Below, piece after piece: positions 10,026 through 22,364 of a stretch of 64,000 nucleotides of DNA. Origin of the DNA: Sporothrix humicola (taxonomy: Eukaryota; Ascomycota; Sordariomycetes; Ophiostomatales; Ophiostomataceae); the NCBI GenBank assembly GCA_021396245.1, contig WNYE01000033.1, positions 1-64,000 on the forward strand, read 5' to 3'. Made by a program: the position numbers and the translations under genes. The notes below the pieces were generated by a model. It was not told the origin of the DNA, ran no database searches, and was given only the letters and a program-made list of their open reading frames with translations. How positions within the stretch are numbered: the first letter of the stretch is position 1; every line of letters starts with the position of its first letter.

Positions 10026-13000
10026 TGTGCAGACGGGAGGGACGGGGAGATCGAGGAGACCAGGAAAGGAGGCGAGACCCAGAAGAGAGGACCCAGAGAC
10101 CGAGAGACCCAGAGACCCAGTCTGGTCTGTGTACTCGCAAGTCTGGACCTTGGACTTGGGCCAGACAAAAGGAACCGCAGCATGGACCAAGACCAAGAGA
10201 CAAGGACCACAACAAAGCTAGTAGACAAAGCCTGGTTCAAAGAAAAAAAAACAAAGCTGGACAAGGACGCCGGCCTGGGCAGACACACAACCCAGAATGC
10301 AAGCCATGTGGGGGCCTCAGGAACAAGGGGGAGCTCTGCTCTTGGAAGACCATGTCCATTGGTGCATCGAGGTTGCTGTGTGCATGATGAGCTCTTCTCG
10401 CTCATCACTCTAGTGGAGAGCTCAAAGGAACTTGCAAATGTGCGCGTCGGCCCTACGAGATGGTGGACTACGCGCGGGAATTTTCATTTTTCTCTTTTTT
10501 TCTTTCGTTTCTCATCTCTCGATCTCGTTCACGAGTAGACCATCACGAACTTTTGTCTAGATCCTTTCCAATTTCGTTTGCCACAGTCGCGCCTGGCTAT
10601 TGTTTGCTTGGTACCGCTAACCCTCCCGTGAAGTGCCTTATTTTCTTTTTCTTTCAGAGAGAACACCCTTCAAACTCATATTCAAAATGAGCTTCGAGTC
10701 CGCCGCCTTGGCGCATGCGTCATCCCCTATTTCGGTGTTTTTTCAGAAGGGGGAGACTCGGGAAATGTATGGTCAACTATGGATAGCTTTTTCCAATAAT
10801 AATATCAGAATGGTGTGGACGGGTACAAGGAGGCGAATGGGGCTTGAGAGTCACAATCGACAAAGGTGACTGTGTGGAGGGTGTCCACTACCCACAGATT
10901 TCTCTCCGTAGCCGCTCTTTGCTGTTGGGGCTGCATGACTTTGATTTTATCAGATGTACTTTATCAATCTGCATTGGGAATGGCCATATTTGATTTTTCG
11001 AGCTTGCATCTTCACTGTTGTTGTCCACCCTCCTAATCGAATGAGTCGTTAACGGATACGAAGATTGAATATGGATTTACGGATTTGGAGTTGGAGCTGT
11101 AGCTGGAGATAGCTTCTTGCAAGTCCGAGTACTTATGCAGCAAAATCAAGAAAATCATCTCATGTTTTCCTATTCCGGACAGTCCACGTCCTTTCCAAGC
11201 ATCCAAAAGAGGACCCAAGCATGGCGGCTCGTTATGCAATACAGACTACATCCTCCAGGCAACTGACAACTGCATTGGCGTGGAGTACGGAGTACATCAT
11301 CACGAAATATGAAAACAGGAGAAAGGAAGAGACGTTGCAGCGGCTGCAGCGACAACCACGGAAAACACGGAAGGATGGAGACAGGCAGGCAGGCAAGAAG
11401 GCAAAAGGCGAGTGGGAGGCATGGGCTGTCGCCTTTGCGGCGGATTAACCGAAGTGATAGAAATGCAATTCTGGGAACATGCTCGAGTCGAGTCTCCATT
11501 AAAACGACTCCGGCGAACGATGGAGTCGTCCCACCGCTACGACTCAATATACTTGGCATGCCAAGCGGCTGTGGCCGGTGCAAGTCGAACAACCAGGTTG
11601 TGCTCAGTACTGTGTAGTAGTTGTGGCTCGTCTTCTTCACTGAACGCTGAACGCATAAGCGTGGCGACAAGGAGCGGAACGGACAGAAAGAAAACGGTTA
11701 GGCTAGGCTTGGCCGGGGGCAGGCAAAGTCGAACAAGTCTTTTTTGTCTTTTCTTTCTTTTCTTTTCGTCCACGCGGGACTCCACTTTGTGGGTGACCTT
11801 CTTCCAGCGTGGGTCCTTTTGGGTCCTCGATCTCAAGGTTAACTGCAAGGTCGGCAAGGGTGCAAGACCTGAGTCGAGTCGGCACGACGGCATCCAACAA
11901 TGCACCGTCTTCCTGTCTTTCCGCCTTTTCTTTCTCATTCTTACTCACGACGACACCCTAGAACCGTTTGGCCGTCACCTTGGATAGGACGGACACAAAA
12001 CCGTGAAAGATCATCGCTTATGGCCAGGCCTTTGCATCCGATGATCCCTCTGGATATTCTCCTCTAACAAACATGGGGTGTCGATCAACGAGCTTCCTGT
12101 TGAAGGACATCAAGACTCTAAATTTATCACCAAGTTACTTCACATCATTAATTAACACAAAGAGGGTGGTGTAATTAACAGCAATTGAAGATTCACATCC
12201 AATACTTCACCTCTTCTCCCTGCTATGTCTCGGTGGGGGTTCTTCGGCAACTGTCTTTCAGAGACATTCTTTCTCGGCCTGCGATCTCGGAGTCTTATTC
12301 CACGGCTTTTCCTCCCTTCCCTTTCCCCTTCTGTCTGCTCCTCTCTTCTCGCTCTCGCCTTCCATTAGGTAACGTCCTTGAGAGAAAGTGACCGAAACCA
12401 TGAACAGCAAGCGAGCTACGAAAATGTGGAGGGTGAGAAGCAGAAGGAGAAAGAAGAAATAACCACAAAAAAAAAAGGAGGGGCGCACGAGGGTGGGTGA
12501 GAAGTTTGAACGGAGAGACAGGGAGCCAGGGTCGTATGTACCAGCCCACCCTGGCCCTTTTGCCAGCCATTCCCCGCTGAATGTCGTTTTCGCAGTCTCT
12601 CCCTCTTCTTGTCTGATCATCTGATAATCTGATAAGATTAGATCGAACAAAGAGACAATCTTCCAGCCTCTGTCGACTTTGTAATTTTTACGAAATGAAG
12701 AAATAGCCGCCCACTTTTTGTCGTCTTTCTTTCTTTCTTTTTATTGCTTCCGATGTTTCTTTTTCTGGCACTTTCTGTAAAATTCTTTTCGATGGCACTT
12801 TTTTTCTCTTTTCTTTTCATTTCATTCCATATTTGCCGCAACCATGCCGAACCGAACATTGACTGCCACGGCCAAGACACGCTCCCAAAGACCTTTCTAA
12901 GCTGATCACGGACAGGTGACAGAGCTACAGAGTCACTACAAAGTCACTAACCAAAAAGCTACCACCAGGTCTCCACACCACCTTTCTCTTCATCAGAATC

Positions 13001-13681
13001 CACTTTCATCAGATAACGAAAACTTCACCACAACCCGAACCACCCCATTTTCGTCTCCATTGGTCTCCATTTGTCTCCATCGTCGAGCTTCAGCCACTCA
13101 CAGCCAGTAAACACCGCAACCGATGGAGCTTGCCAAGACGACTCGTGCGAACCCTCGCGAAAAGAAGAAGAATAGGGAAGAAAAGGGTAGCAAGCTGCAA
13201 AATGAGGCACGCAAAAAGAAAAATAAGAAGCTGACAGCTGGGGCCAAGGTAAAGCAGACGCCGACTGTTCCGTCCTGTCTCTCACAAACAACTGTGAGAG
13301 ACTCAAAGTATCTTTCCGTTCTCCGTTGCGTGGAAATACACCCTCTCAAACCCCTACAAGAATACTGTCCTTGAACCCCACGTCTTTGTCAATAAATCCA
13401 CCGAGTCCACCTCAGCATGTTTATTCCGGCCATTGATCCACCCATTGATCACAATTGTGGCCCAATTGTCCCCATAACCCACGTTATGAAGCAATTCTCG
13501 CGAGACAACCCTTGCAAGCCCACCCCAAATCGCAAATTTTAACAGAAAATGGGCCCAGACTACTGAGTGCAATGCCGCCTTCCGTGATCGTATTCTCCAT
13601 CCCCGTCTTCATCACCATGTCAAATGTAACTTGTACATCCCTCGTTCTTCTCCTTTGGTCGGCCCCCCCGCTGATCAATCT

Positions 13682-13726
13682 TTATCTGATCCGAGCGAAA
13701 AGTTATCTGATCAAAATTATCAGATC
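13682..13726. promoter_or_regulatory. Cluster of three GATC(A/T)GATAA motifs
   Basis: TTATCTGATC occurs at 13682-13691 and 13703-13712, and TTATCAGATC at 13717-13726. On the reverse strand these read GATCAGATAA (twice) and GATCTGATAA, each holding a core GATAA site of the type bound by fungal GATA factors. Function is inferred only from the motif. Confidence 0.35.
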
Positions 13727-16700
13727 AAAAGCATTGATCATCACGAAGACGACTCCAACAGAAATAAGACTGCAACCAGCTGATGCAGGACCCATCCAGT
13801 GGATCGCCCAGCAGGCCGTCCTCTCTGCCACCATCCTAGTTCGGACACCGCCGCCGCATCGGCGCCTACATCCCTACCACAGTACACTTTCTGAGGATCT
13901 TCTGAAGACCTTTGAAAAGCCTGTCCAGCCACGAGGACAACCAAATCCCCCAGTTTCTAACGTGCCCACTGTCACCTCTCTCTCTCTTCTCCTTTCTCTC
14001 ATCACCGGTGATCGCAAAGCGCCGAAGAGCGTCCATCTTCATCCTACCTAGCACTTAATTTCTACAACATAAAATGGTTAGCAGTGAGATGCTACACAAC
14101 CTTCTTTTATTTACTCGTCATGTTTACAGCCTACCATCCTCCATGCTATCGTTATCAATTGTATGTACTTTCTTCACCGTATTTGTCGGATTGGGCCACC
14201 TGCAGGGCCGCGCAATAGCTTGCCGTCGTACGTCGTAGATGCAGGACATCCGGCTCCGACATGTGTACCTTGCTGGTTCACGATCTAACGGGTAGGTGGT
14301 GAGGCAGTTGTTGCATCTCCAACGTTTACTGAGAATAAAAACGACGATATATTCATCCCCATCCCCCGATTGTCCAAAGACCCACGACAGGTAAAAAGAG
14401 AAAAGAGGACCACCTTCCCCGGTAGGAAGGTGGGAGAAAAGGACCTTTGGGAAGGAGCAAAGACAGAAAGAAATTCAGGGAAGACCAAGCCTGCCCAGGA
14501 TGCCCAGACAGCCCGTTGCTCAGAAAACAGAAGAAAAGAGGGACACCACGAGCGCTATGGCCTGTGAGTGACAGGTGCGGCCGGCTCTTTTTGACCTACG
14601 GCCTGGGCCAGATGCCTTGGCCCTTGCTGTTTGTCTGTGTTTATTATCTAACGCTGGCTCCTTGGTGTCGGTCTCGCACCCCGGTATCGCTTTCCCTTCT
14701 CTTCTCAGTTTGTTTTTCAGCTTTCCGCTCTCCCGCACTCCCGCACTTGGACACTTCAGCCCATACGTTTTCCTCCCATATTTCAGCCTTCATCACCTCG
14801 CTTGCATCACAACCAGAGAACATTTGCAAGCCACTTATTATTTGTTGCACTTTCATGTTCAATATTGTTTTCAAAAAGTCCTCTTCATAACATACTGTCC
14901 TTACGCCTTGCCCTCGATACAACACAAAGGACCACAGCCTGGTTGCCATGACACACTGTTACCACATTTTCTCGAGAGCTCCCTAGACTTTTGCCTGCCC
15001 TCTGTGTGTCCTCGGTTTCCGCACCTGCCTCGCTCGGCGTTATCTCCAGCGTTGTCGGTCGCGTTCCCAGTACACAGACAGTAGCTTTCCTTCACCAGCC
15101 CCTCCACTCGCAACCAGCCTTCCTTACCTCTCCTTGGGTCGGCCAAGACTTGCTACATCCCAGCTTTGTCCCAAACAAGACATGGTCGTGAGCGCGTGCG
15201 TCTGTTAGTTTTTTGTAGTCTCTTTGTAGTATTTTTGTAAGTTTTGTTCGTGCTCGACTTCTGGTCCACCCAGGTCCTCGTCAACTCCACTTTCTAAAAG
15301 TCCAGTCCGTGGAGCACCCACTCCTGCCCACTCAGGCCAATCCACCCGACGGATCTGATTATTGCACAGAGACTTTCTATTCCCCTCGCTTTCACTCTTT
15401 CTTGCTCCGCTCGTTTTATCAGATTCTCTTTCGAGGTGACTTTGGCCTCGTCGTAACCACGGCCATGCCCACATACACGTAACCATACTGATCAAGCTTG
15501 CCTTTCCCAGCAAAGAGTCTGCATGTGAAGCAGACCTCGTGCTTTCCAACTTAGTTTTATGCTTATTTTGTCGTCGTGTCTCCAGCCTCGTCTTGACGTC
15601 CTGTGTTGAGCCTCAGTATTCAAAAATCAAAATCAAACCCAGAGTACGTCGTACAAATTCAAAGATCTGATAAACTCATGAGTGAATCATACTCGCTCTC
15701 GTTCTCACCCACCCACCCACTTTCCAAGTCGTACTTTATCTTACTTTTCACCTTCCCTGCCGTTAACAACGCAACACCAGACGGGGGAAGAGAGTCTCCA
15801 CGTCTCTCGACAAGTCTGTCTTGGCAGCATCTGCACCCTCTTGCCACCACCACTTTACTTCTGTTTTTCACTCTTTTTCATGCCCTTTTCATGCCCTCTT
15901 CTGTCTTATTGTCTTGGCAAAGCACCATCACCACCCACCACCGGCCACCCAAAGTGGAAAACAACAGGCCACCCGCGTGAACTTGTGTGCAAGTCTCTCT
16001 CTCAAGTCCCCATTTTCTATCCACGTATTGATCCCGTACCCACGGCCATAGCCTGCCCAGCGGAGCAAAATGCACAATGCGGCGGCATCCATCCTCCATC
16101 CTTGTCTCTTTTTGAAGAAAGGGCTCTATTTTTTGTGACCAAGTGTCTTGGCACAGGATATCGTGGGTGGGTGGGAGGTGGGAGGATAGGAAGGTGGTTG
16201 GGTCAGAGACAGACGGGAAAAGGAAAGAACAGTGTCCGAGGTCAGTCACGCAACTTCTGTCCTCGACATATCCCGCTCTGTCTCTGACTCTCTCGCTCTT
16301 TTTGACGCACATGGCGCACATGGCCAGGCCCTATCTGTTGCCGACGGCCGAGTAGGAGTAGGAGCCAACCCGGTTGCTCGTTTTTGCCAGTCTCTTGCCT
16401 TTCTCGTTTACTCGTTCCGCTGTTGTCTCTTGTTTTTTCTTTTCTTTTTTTCTCGTTGCGTTTTCTAGTATCTCTTGGCTGTCTTGTCCTCTTTTTTTCA
16501 GCCTGTGCCTTTTGTCTTCCTGCCTATTCTTTCCACCTTTCCGATATTTTGACCTATCGCCGCTGCCCTTTCGTTCTGTACCTTCGCCTATTTTCCCGTG
16601 TCTTGTGCTCCTACTATTCTGTATCGGGTCCCAGCCTTCTTTTGAAAATTCTCGTGCCCAACTCTCGTTGTCTTTTCTTCACTTACACTTGCACTTACAC

Positions 16701-16948
16701 TTCCGCATAGTCCCATACTGAGCAGTCCCTTGTCCCACTTGGTTTACTCTTTTTCACTCTTTTTTTTTCTTCGGGTCGTTTTCTTTGGGTCAGTCTACCA
16801 CTCGTATCCATCCATTTTCATTTCCATTACCATCCCGTGGGTAGTTTTGTTAGTCTAGTCGTCTGGATAGTCTGGGTAGTCTGATAGTCCCGTTGTCAAG
16901 TCGTCCCTATCGTCCCCATCCTCGTTCTCGTCCGTCTTGATCGTCGTC

Positions 16949-16955
16949 TATATAA
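16949..16955 (+). promoter_or_regulatory. TATA box of the BIM1-like gene
   Basis: TATATAA lies about 170 bp upstream of the ATG at 17122 and is followed by a pyrimidine-rich leader. It is the best TATA match in the flanking kilobase. Confidence 0.5.
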
Positions 16956-17121
16956 CTTTGACAGGGCAGCCGCAGCCGTCCTCGCATCCGTCCTGCATAT
17001 CACATCTCATCCTCATCCATATTATATTATACCCAGAGACTTGTCTCTTCTCTCTTCTTTTCTCTTTCTCTACTCCTATATACCCATCTCTCTTCATCTC
17101 TTCCTCTCACACACCCGCACA

Positions 17122-18162
17122 ATGCGTTTCTCTACTCTGATTTCTGCCACGGCCGCCATGGCCGGCGTGGCCCGTGCCGCTCACGGCGACGGCGAGGAGG
17201 GCAGCAGCATGGGCCCCGTGGCGTTCCTGTGGCCCGATGACCGCAGCTGGTCGGCCACCGCCGACAACATCGGCCCGTGCGGCAGCTACGACGGCCCCAT
17301 CAACCGGACGACGTATCCTCTGGGTAAGTTGTGTCCTCGCCTCGCGAGGCTCGCAGAGCCTTGCGATAATACTATTTTTACTCAACTATTTCTCTCAAAA
17401 ATATGTGCTAACTCCAACAGACCAGGGCTCGGTTGCTCTGTCGATCGCCGACGAGGCCTACAAGATTGCCTTTTACATTGCCTTTACCAATGGTGAGTGC
17501 AGATCGCCCTATATTCAAAACGAATTCCTGGAACGCCTACTAATCTGCCTGCTACGCATCCAGACCCCAAGTCCCAGACCGAGTTCCAGGAGCAGGTCGT
17601 CGGCAACGTCACCGAGGTCGTCCCCGGCCACCAGTGCTACAAGATCGAGGACCTGCCCGACTCCATCAAGGCCGGCACCAACGCCACCATCCAGCTGCAG
17701 TACTGGGCCGTCTACGAGGGCGAGAACAACAACCAGAACGAGACGTTCTATGCATGCGCCGACATCACCTTTGTCGAGGCCGCCGACTTCACGGGTTCCG
17801 TCCCCTGCTTCAACGTCACCGCCTCCGAGTTTGACAGCGGCTCGTCGACCACCACCACCGCCGCCGGCTCGGCCGCCACCACGGGCTCGTCCACCGGCTC
17901 CGGCTCCGGCTCCGCCACTACGACGGCTGCTTCGGGCTCCTCGTCCGATAACACCACTGAGAAGAAGGGCGGCCTGTCCGCCGGCGCCAAGGCTGGTATT
18001 GCCATTGGCTCGATTGCCGGTGCCGCCGCCATCATTGCCATTGGCATCTTTATCTACGCCCGCAAGCGCCGCACCGGCTACCTCGAGCGCCGCCGTGCCA
18101 GCAAGATCAACGCGCCGATCCCGCTGAACAAGCGCAACCCAGAGTCGATCACGTCGGCATAA
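17122..18162 (+). CDS. Membrane-anchored BIM1/X325-like (copper acquisition factor-like) surface protein
   Basis: Three exons: 17122-17323, 17421-17492 and 17564-18162. The introns are 97 and 71 bp, and the product is 290 aa. A signal peptide ends in ARAAHGDG, so a His lies at or one residue after the predicted mature N-terminus. In LPMO-like X325/BIM1 proteins the first His binds copper. The ectodomain contains MGPVAFLWPDD, IGPCGSYDGPINRTTYPL, a split SVALSIADEAYKIAFYIAFTN, GHQCYKIEDLP, IQLQYWAVYEG and FYACADITFVEA, the usual family series with paired Cys. A Ser/Thr/Gly stalk follows, then one transmembrane helix (about AGIAIGSIAGAAAIIAIGIFIY) and a basic cytosolic tail. It probably acts in copper handling at the wall or plasma membrane. 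The anchor is a transmembrane helix rather than a GPI signal. Confidence 0.82.
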
Positions 18163-19193
18163 GCGGGTGCGGGTGCGTAGCAAACAAAAAATAACTAAAA
18201 ACACAAACTAAACAATGGAGGGCATAATGGAGATAAAAGGAGGACAGAATGGATCTTGGGCAGATTATAGGACGACTATAGGATCACGACCGGATCATGT
18301 GTAATGACTTAGCGAAGAACCCGTACGATGCACGTTTGTAATGAAACGAGAATCAAAGATATACCACACACTACTTGCTGTTCATGAGATGAAATATCCT
18401 AATACACAAGTGTTGCACAGTTATGACACAGCGACAATATAGTCCAGCCTTACCGTCGTATGACCCGAGTAACTCAAAATGAAGTGCAAAGAATATGAAG
18501 GTAGCCTGAAAGCACGCCATGTTGCACAATTATTTGTACGCAGTTTATCTTATTATCCACGATAGTCCTCCAAGAGTCTCTTTGTGGCTGCCGTATCTCT
18601 CGTTTGAATATAGATAGACGATAGGAGCCCGTATGACTTGCATGTGTGATGTCACAAAAATAAGGAAATTAGACGGTACATCCGTTTTGTAGAATGTTCT
18701 ATTGAATCTAATTTTTTATTGAATTCTGTTTGTAGAATCATTGTGCTCTTCTTATTCTTCTATCCTTTTTTAAAAAATAATTTGATTAATTTCGGGACGA
18801 TTCGTTGTTTTCCGAGAAAAAAAAAAAAGAAAAAAAAAAAATGAATTGAAATGAACCCAAGAAAAAATAAAATTGGGAAAAAAAATTAAACACGTACAGT
18901 GATACGTTCATAAACAATACCTCGCAAAGAAAATTGTCCACATTGATCTTTTCCTTCTTTTCTTTTGTGTTCTGCGCCTATGTACGTGAATATGCGGCAG
19001 TTCTGCAAATCGTACAATGGTGTTTACACAGTACAAATGCGTGCTGACATACACAGATAGCCACACTAGCGCGCTGCATGCAACGTCACGATTAGATACG
19101 ACTTACACCGTTCGCGCGATATTATTCGTCAATTAGATTGAATTAAGATTTTAGAAAGTAAATTACTCTGTACATTATATTTTCCTTCTCACC
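18163..19193. other. AT-rich intergenic spacer between convergent genes
   Basis: It lies between the 3' ends of the BIM1-like and HPP genes. It is AT-rich with A tracts around 18819-18842 and has no ORF of note. Confidence 0.65.
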
Positions 19194-20252
19194 CTACAAA
19201 CGCTCGCTCAAGGTCTCGAGCATCAGCCGCTCCTCGGGACGCAGGAACATGCTCTCGGGCACGACGACGCGGTTGCGGGTGATGACGATGCGGGGGCGGT
19301 TTGCCTGAGCGTTGGACGGGACCGCTGTGAGAGGCTGCGTGTTGGAGGGCGTGCGGGTGCGCGTAAACGTGACGTGGCCGGCCTCGGGGTCGGCTTCGTC
19401 GACCTCGCCCTCGCCCTCATCCTCGATGCCGGCACCGGACGCGACACCTTCCTTGTCGTCGTTGTCGTCACCGCCGGCCTTTTCCGTGACGGTCCTGGCT
19501 CCGCTCGAGGAGGAGTGCGCCGACTCATTGCTGTGACCATGGCCGTGGTGAGTCCAGAACTGGCCGACCTCTTCGGGCGACCACCAGTAGGTCGGGTAAC
19601 GGCGCTGGATGTTGTTGATGAGCAGGGCAATGGCCTGCATGAGGACGGAGCCAAGGAGGACGGCGGGCACCAAACGCCAGCCAATATGGAAAGCGTTGTC
19701 GTCCGTCACGGCAATGAGTGCGGTGGCGCCGGCCGGCGGGTGCACCGTGCCTGTCAGGGCCATGATGGACGTTGCCGCCGCGCAGGCAATCGACGCCGCC
19801 AGCCACCGCAGCTGCTCGAACCGGACAGCAGGCAAGAGCGAAAAGAGGCGCGTGACGGCGACGCCAATGATGGACGAGAAGACTTGGCCGAGCACAGCAT
19901 TGCGCGGTTGGGCGAGCGGCGACTCGATGGCGTAAAACTCGAGGACGGCCGCCGCTCCGAAACTGCCAATGGTGGTGACGCCGCCATCGATGCCGGCAAA
20001 GGCGGCAATGTGTGCGCCGACGACGTTGACGACGGACACGCCGCAAAAGACGCCGATGAAAGCCCAGGCAATGACGATCAGGTTGCCAATCTTGCGGGGT
20101 GGCGGATTTGATGGCGGTGGGCGGTACCCCAGGAAGTGGCGGGCGGGCTGTGGTAGACGGGGCACGACGGACGGGAAGATGAAGCGGTTGAGGTAGGCGT
20201 CGATGTTGAACTGCCAGGCCTCGGCCGTGAAGAAGGAGGGCCGTTTCGGCAT
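19194..20252 (-). CDS. HPP-family integral membrane protein
   Basis: Single exon, 352 aa. Residues about 54-215 form a compact block of four to five hydrophobic helices containing the signature TVHPPAGATAL with HPP at 171-173. Upstream of it lie GGVTTIGSFGAAAVLEF and PRNAVLGQVFSSIIG, which match the family's other conserved stretches. After the last helix comes a cytosolic segment (RRYPTYWWSPEEVGQFW), then an acidic, Ser-rich tail. Plant HPP proteins have been linked to nitrite transport into plastids; fungal members are uncharacterised, so the substrate is unknown. No signal peptide; topology is by internal helices. The start gives the normal fungal N-terminus (SFFTAEAWQFNIDAYLNRF). Confidence 0.9.
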   Translation of the reverse strand: MPKRPSFFTAEAWQFNIDAYLNRFIFPSVVPRLPQPARHFLGYRPPPSNPPPRKIGNLIVIAWAFIGVFCGVSVVNVVGAHIAAFAGIDGGVTTIGSFGAAAVLEFYAIESPLAQPRNAVLGQVFSSIIGVAVTRLFSLLPAVRFEQLRWLAASIACAAATSIMALTGTVHPPAGATALIAVTDDNAFHIGWRLVPAVLLGSVLMQAIALLINNIQRRYPTYWWSPEEVGQFWTHHGHGHSNESAHSSSSGARTVTEKAGGDDNDDKEGVASGAGIEDEGEGEVDEADPEAGHVTFTRTRTPSNTQPLTAVPSNAQANRPRIVITRNRVVVPESMFLRPEERLMLETLSERL

Positions 20253-22364
20253 TTTGGGGGAGGAGGTGGACGGAGGTCCGAGAGATGTCGGGATGAAAGA
20301 TGCAATGTTTGATGTATTCGATTTTTGTTGTCGATTCTGTCGGTGGCGTATATTGATGTCTTATGCTCGCCGCGTCTCCTGGGTCTTGTCAGCAGCGTTG
20401 TACGTCGTACTTTGGCGTGTAATCGATTGTAGTCACTTGTCGATGTGCTAGTTGGATCCCAGGCTACCGGGATGATTTGTAGGTGTAGTCTGATGGTTTC
20501 TTACCATGGTTATGCTATGTGCTATGCGACAGAATTATTTGTTTGCACTCTCCTTTTGAGGCAGCTTTGACCGAGGACGTTGTATCGTGAATAAATCCGA
20601 GACACTGGATGGAATATGGTGATGACTGATACACGTCGGACTGGACGAATGGACAAATTGAGATTGGGATGGAAATTCTGGTTGGAGGTATGGGGGTCTG
20701 GGTCTTTTTGGTCTTCTTCCCTTTCCCCTCACAATGATCGTTGGAATGACAGCAAACTCAAAGTAAAACGAAATTGCAGTGTCTGTGTTGTCGTTTTTGT
20801 CTTGCTTTTCTTTTCGCAAGGACGTTACTCGGCATTCGGTGTCAAAGGGCAAAAAATGTCAGGGTTTGCGGCGGAAGCAGTGGATTCGGGCGGATGTTCA
20901 GTGGACGTTGCCTCTGTTCTTGCCGTATTTGGTGTGCGGGCGTGCGGACGGCCAGGCCCGCTTAACAGCAAAAAGATGGGGTAGCGATTTAGCGCGAGGA
21001 GACGGCCGGCAAGGACGGTGGCAGATGATGGCAGGTGCGACTGGTGACTGTCTGGAGAAGTCCTCCGTAGCGCGTTGGAAATAAGGTTGGACGTTGAATG
21101 GCGATGGGAAGGTGATATACGACGTATCTGAGAGCGAATGTCAAACGAAACAAAGAAAAGCTTGTCATGAACAAGAAAAAAGAAATGCAAAATAATCAAC
21201 GCGAATGACGAAAAATAAAAATACGGAAGACGAATAGAGAAACTGACGAAAAACGACGAAAAACGACGAAAAGAGGTCGACGCCAAGGATTGCATCCCCG
21301 CGGAGCCTGTCTTTTTTTGTCCTTTTTGTCTTTTTGGAAGATTCCAAGTAGATTCCGTCGTTGGCACCTCTTCTCGCCCTTTTTCGACCATTTCCGACTA
21401 TTTTCACTATTGGCTAAGATGGCATTTACAGACTTTGCCGTTGTTCCTCCACTAACTGACATTCAAGTCAGCTCTCTCAGGAAATACACAGGCATCGTTG
21501 ACGTCTCACCTCGGAATGGACGGCCGACTAGCAAACTCTCAATACAAAAGACGCACGCCGCGGACATGCTTTTTGCATGCAGAGTTTTGTCGCCCAACAA
21601 TCCCCATTAAAGACGGGTCCTCTTCTGTTTCTGGTTCTCCCTTTCCTGACCTTTCCAGCGGACAGTAGCGGACAGCGGACTCTAGTATGTATTTACACGG
21701 GTCACTCCAAAACAACAAACCCTGTACGACACGATCTTACCGGCACGTTGTAAGATGCACACAAACACTCAAACACACAGAACTGTCTGTTTCTGTCTGT
21801 GTCTGTGTTCTGTCTGTGTCCTTGTGTTCATCTTTGTCCGCTGCACCGGAGATGTCAATTGTGACAGTCACGTCACGTGGAAACATAACATCTGTCTAAA
21901 CTGTCTAAGCCCCGGTAGCTCTGCAGCCCCTTGTCAAGGGACGGTAAAATCTCATAAAAATACGTCCGTATTACGTACAAAAACGTTTTTATTACGTACA
22001 GACCGACATTCTTCCGCAACAAACTGTTGGTCTTTGGTCCACCATCAAAATGGTTTGATGGCAAATGATGAACGTGCCTTTTTCAGAGGATTGCACAAAA
22101 TGACAAAATGCCGAGAAAGCCACACGAAATGACACCATGACCACCCATCCCAAAAGAATGCGTCGTAACAGGATGCCGAATTCCCGTATTACAGAGGGCG
22201 GGCCAATGTCAACATTGACGCGTCGAAGGACACACCTTGATGACCAAACACCTGGTAGGAATACATGGCATCACGAACTGTAGATGATTCGGAGCAATTT
22301 CGATTGATTTATTAGACACTCGATATATATTTGAAGAAAAAAAAAAGAAAGAATAAAACCAGCA
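20253..22364. other. Intergenic spacer (2.1 kb)
   Basis: No supported gene. It holds the HPP promoter on the left. Around 21960-22000 an ATTACGTACA decamer occurs twice beside related ACGT(A/T) sequence. Frames here are short or low complexity. Confidence 0.55.

Larger units (their letters stand above)
9839..17121. other. Long gene-free region (about 7.3 kb)
   Basis: No frame here shows domain character, a believable intron structure or a signal/anchor pair. The leader and promoter of the wall-protein gene occupy the left end, with GAGACCCA-type short repeats around 10076-10125. From about 14500 to 17100 the plus strand is strongly C+T-rich, which creates long but low-complexity Ser/Leu/Pro/Phe frames. 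That half probably holds the promoter and leader of the gene at 17122. GATA-type motifs cluster near 13682-13726. An unannotated non-coding transcript is possible but not shown. Confidence 0.55.

Noticed and set aside
14447..16721. Several forward frames rich in Ser, Leu, Phe and Pro
   Set aside because: Produced by C+T-rich sequence; no signal/anchor pair, introns or motifs that would make a gene.
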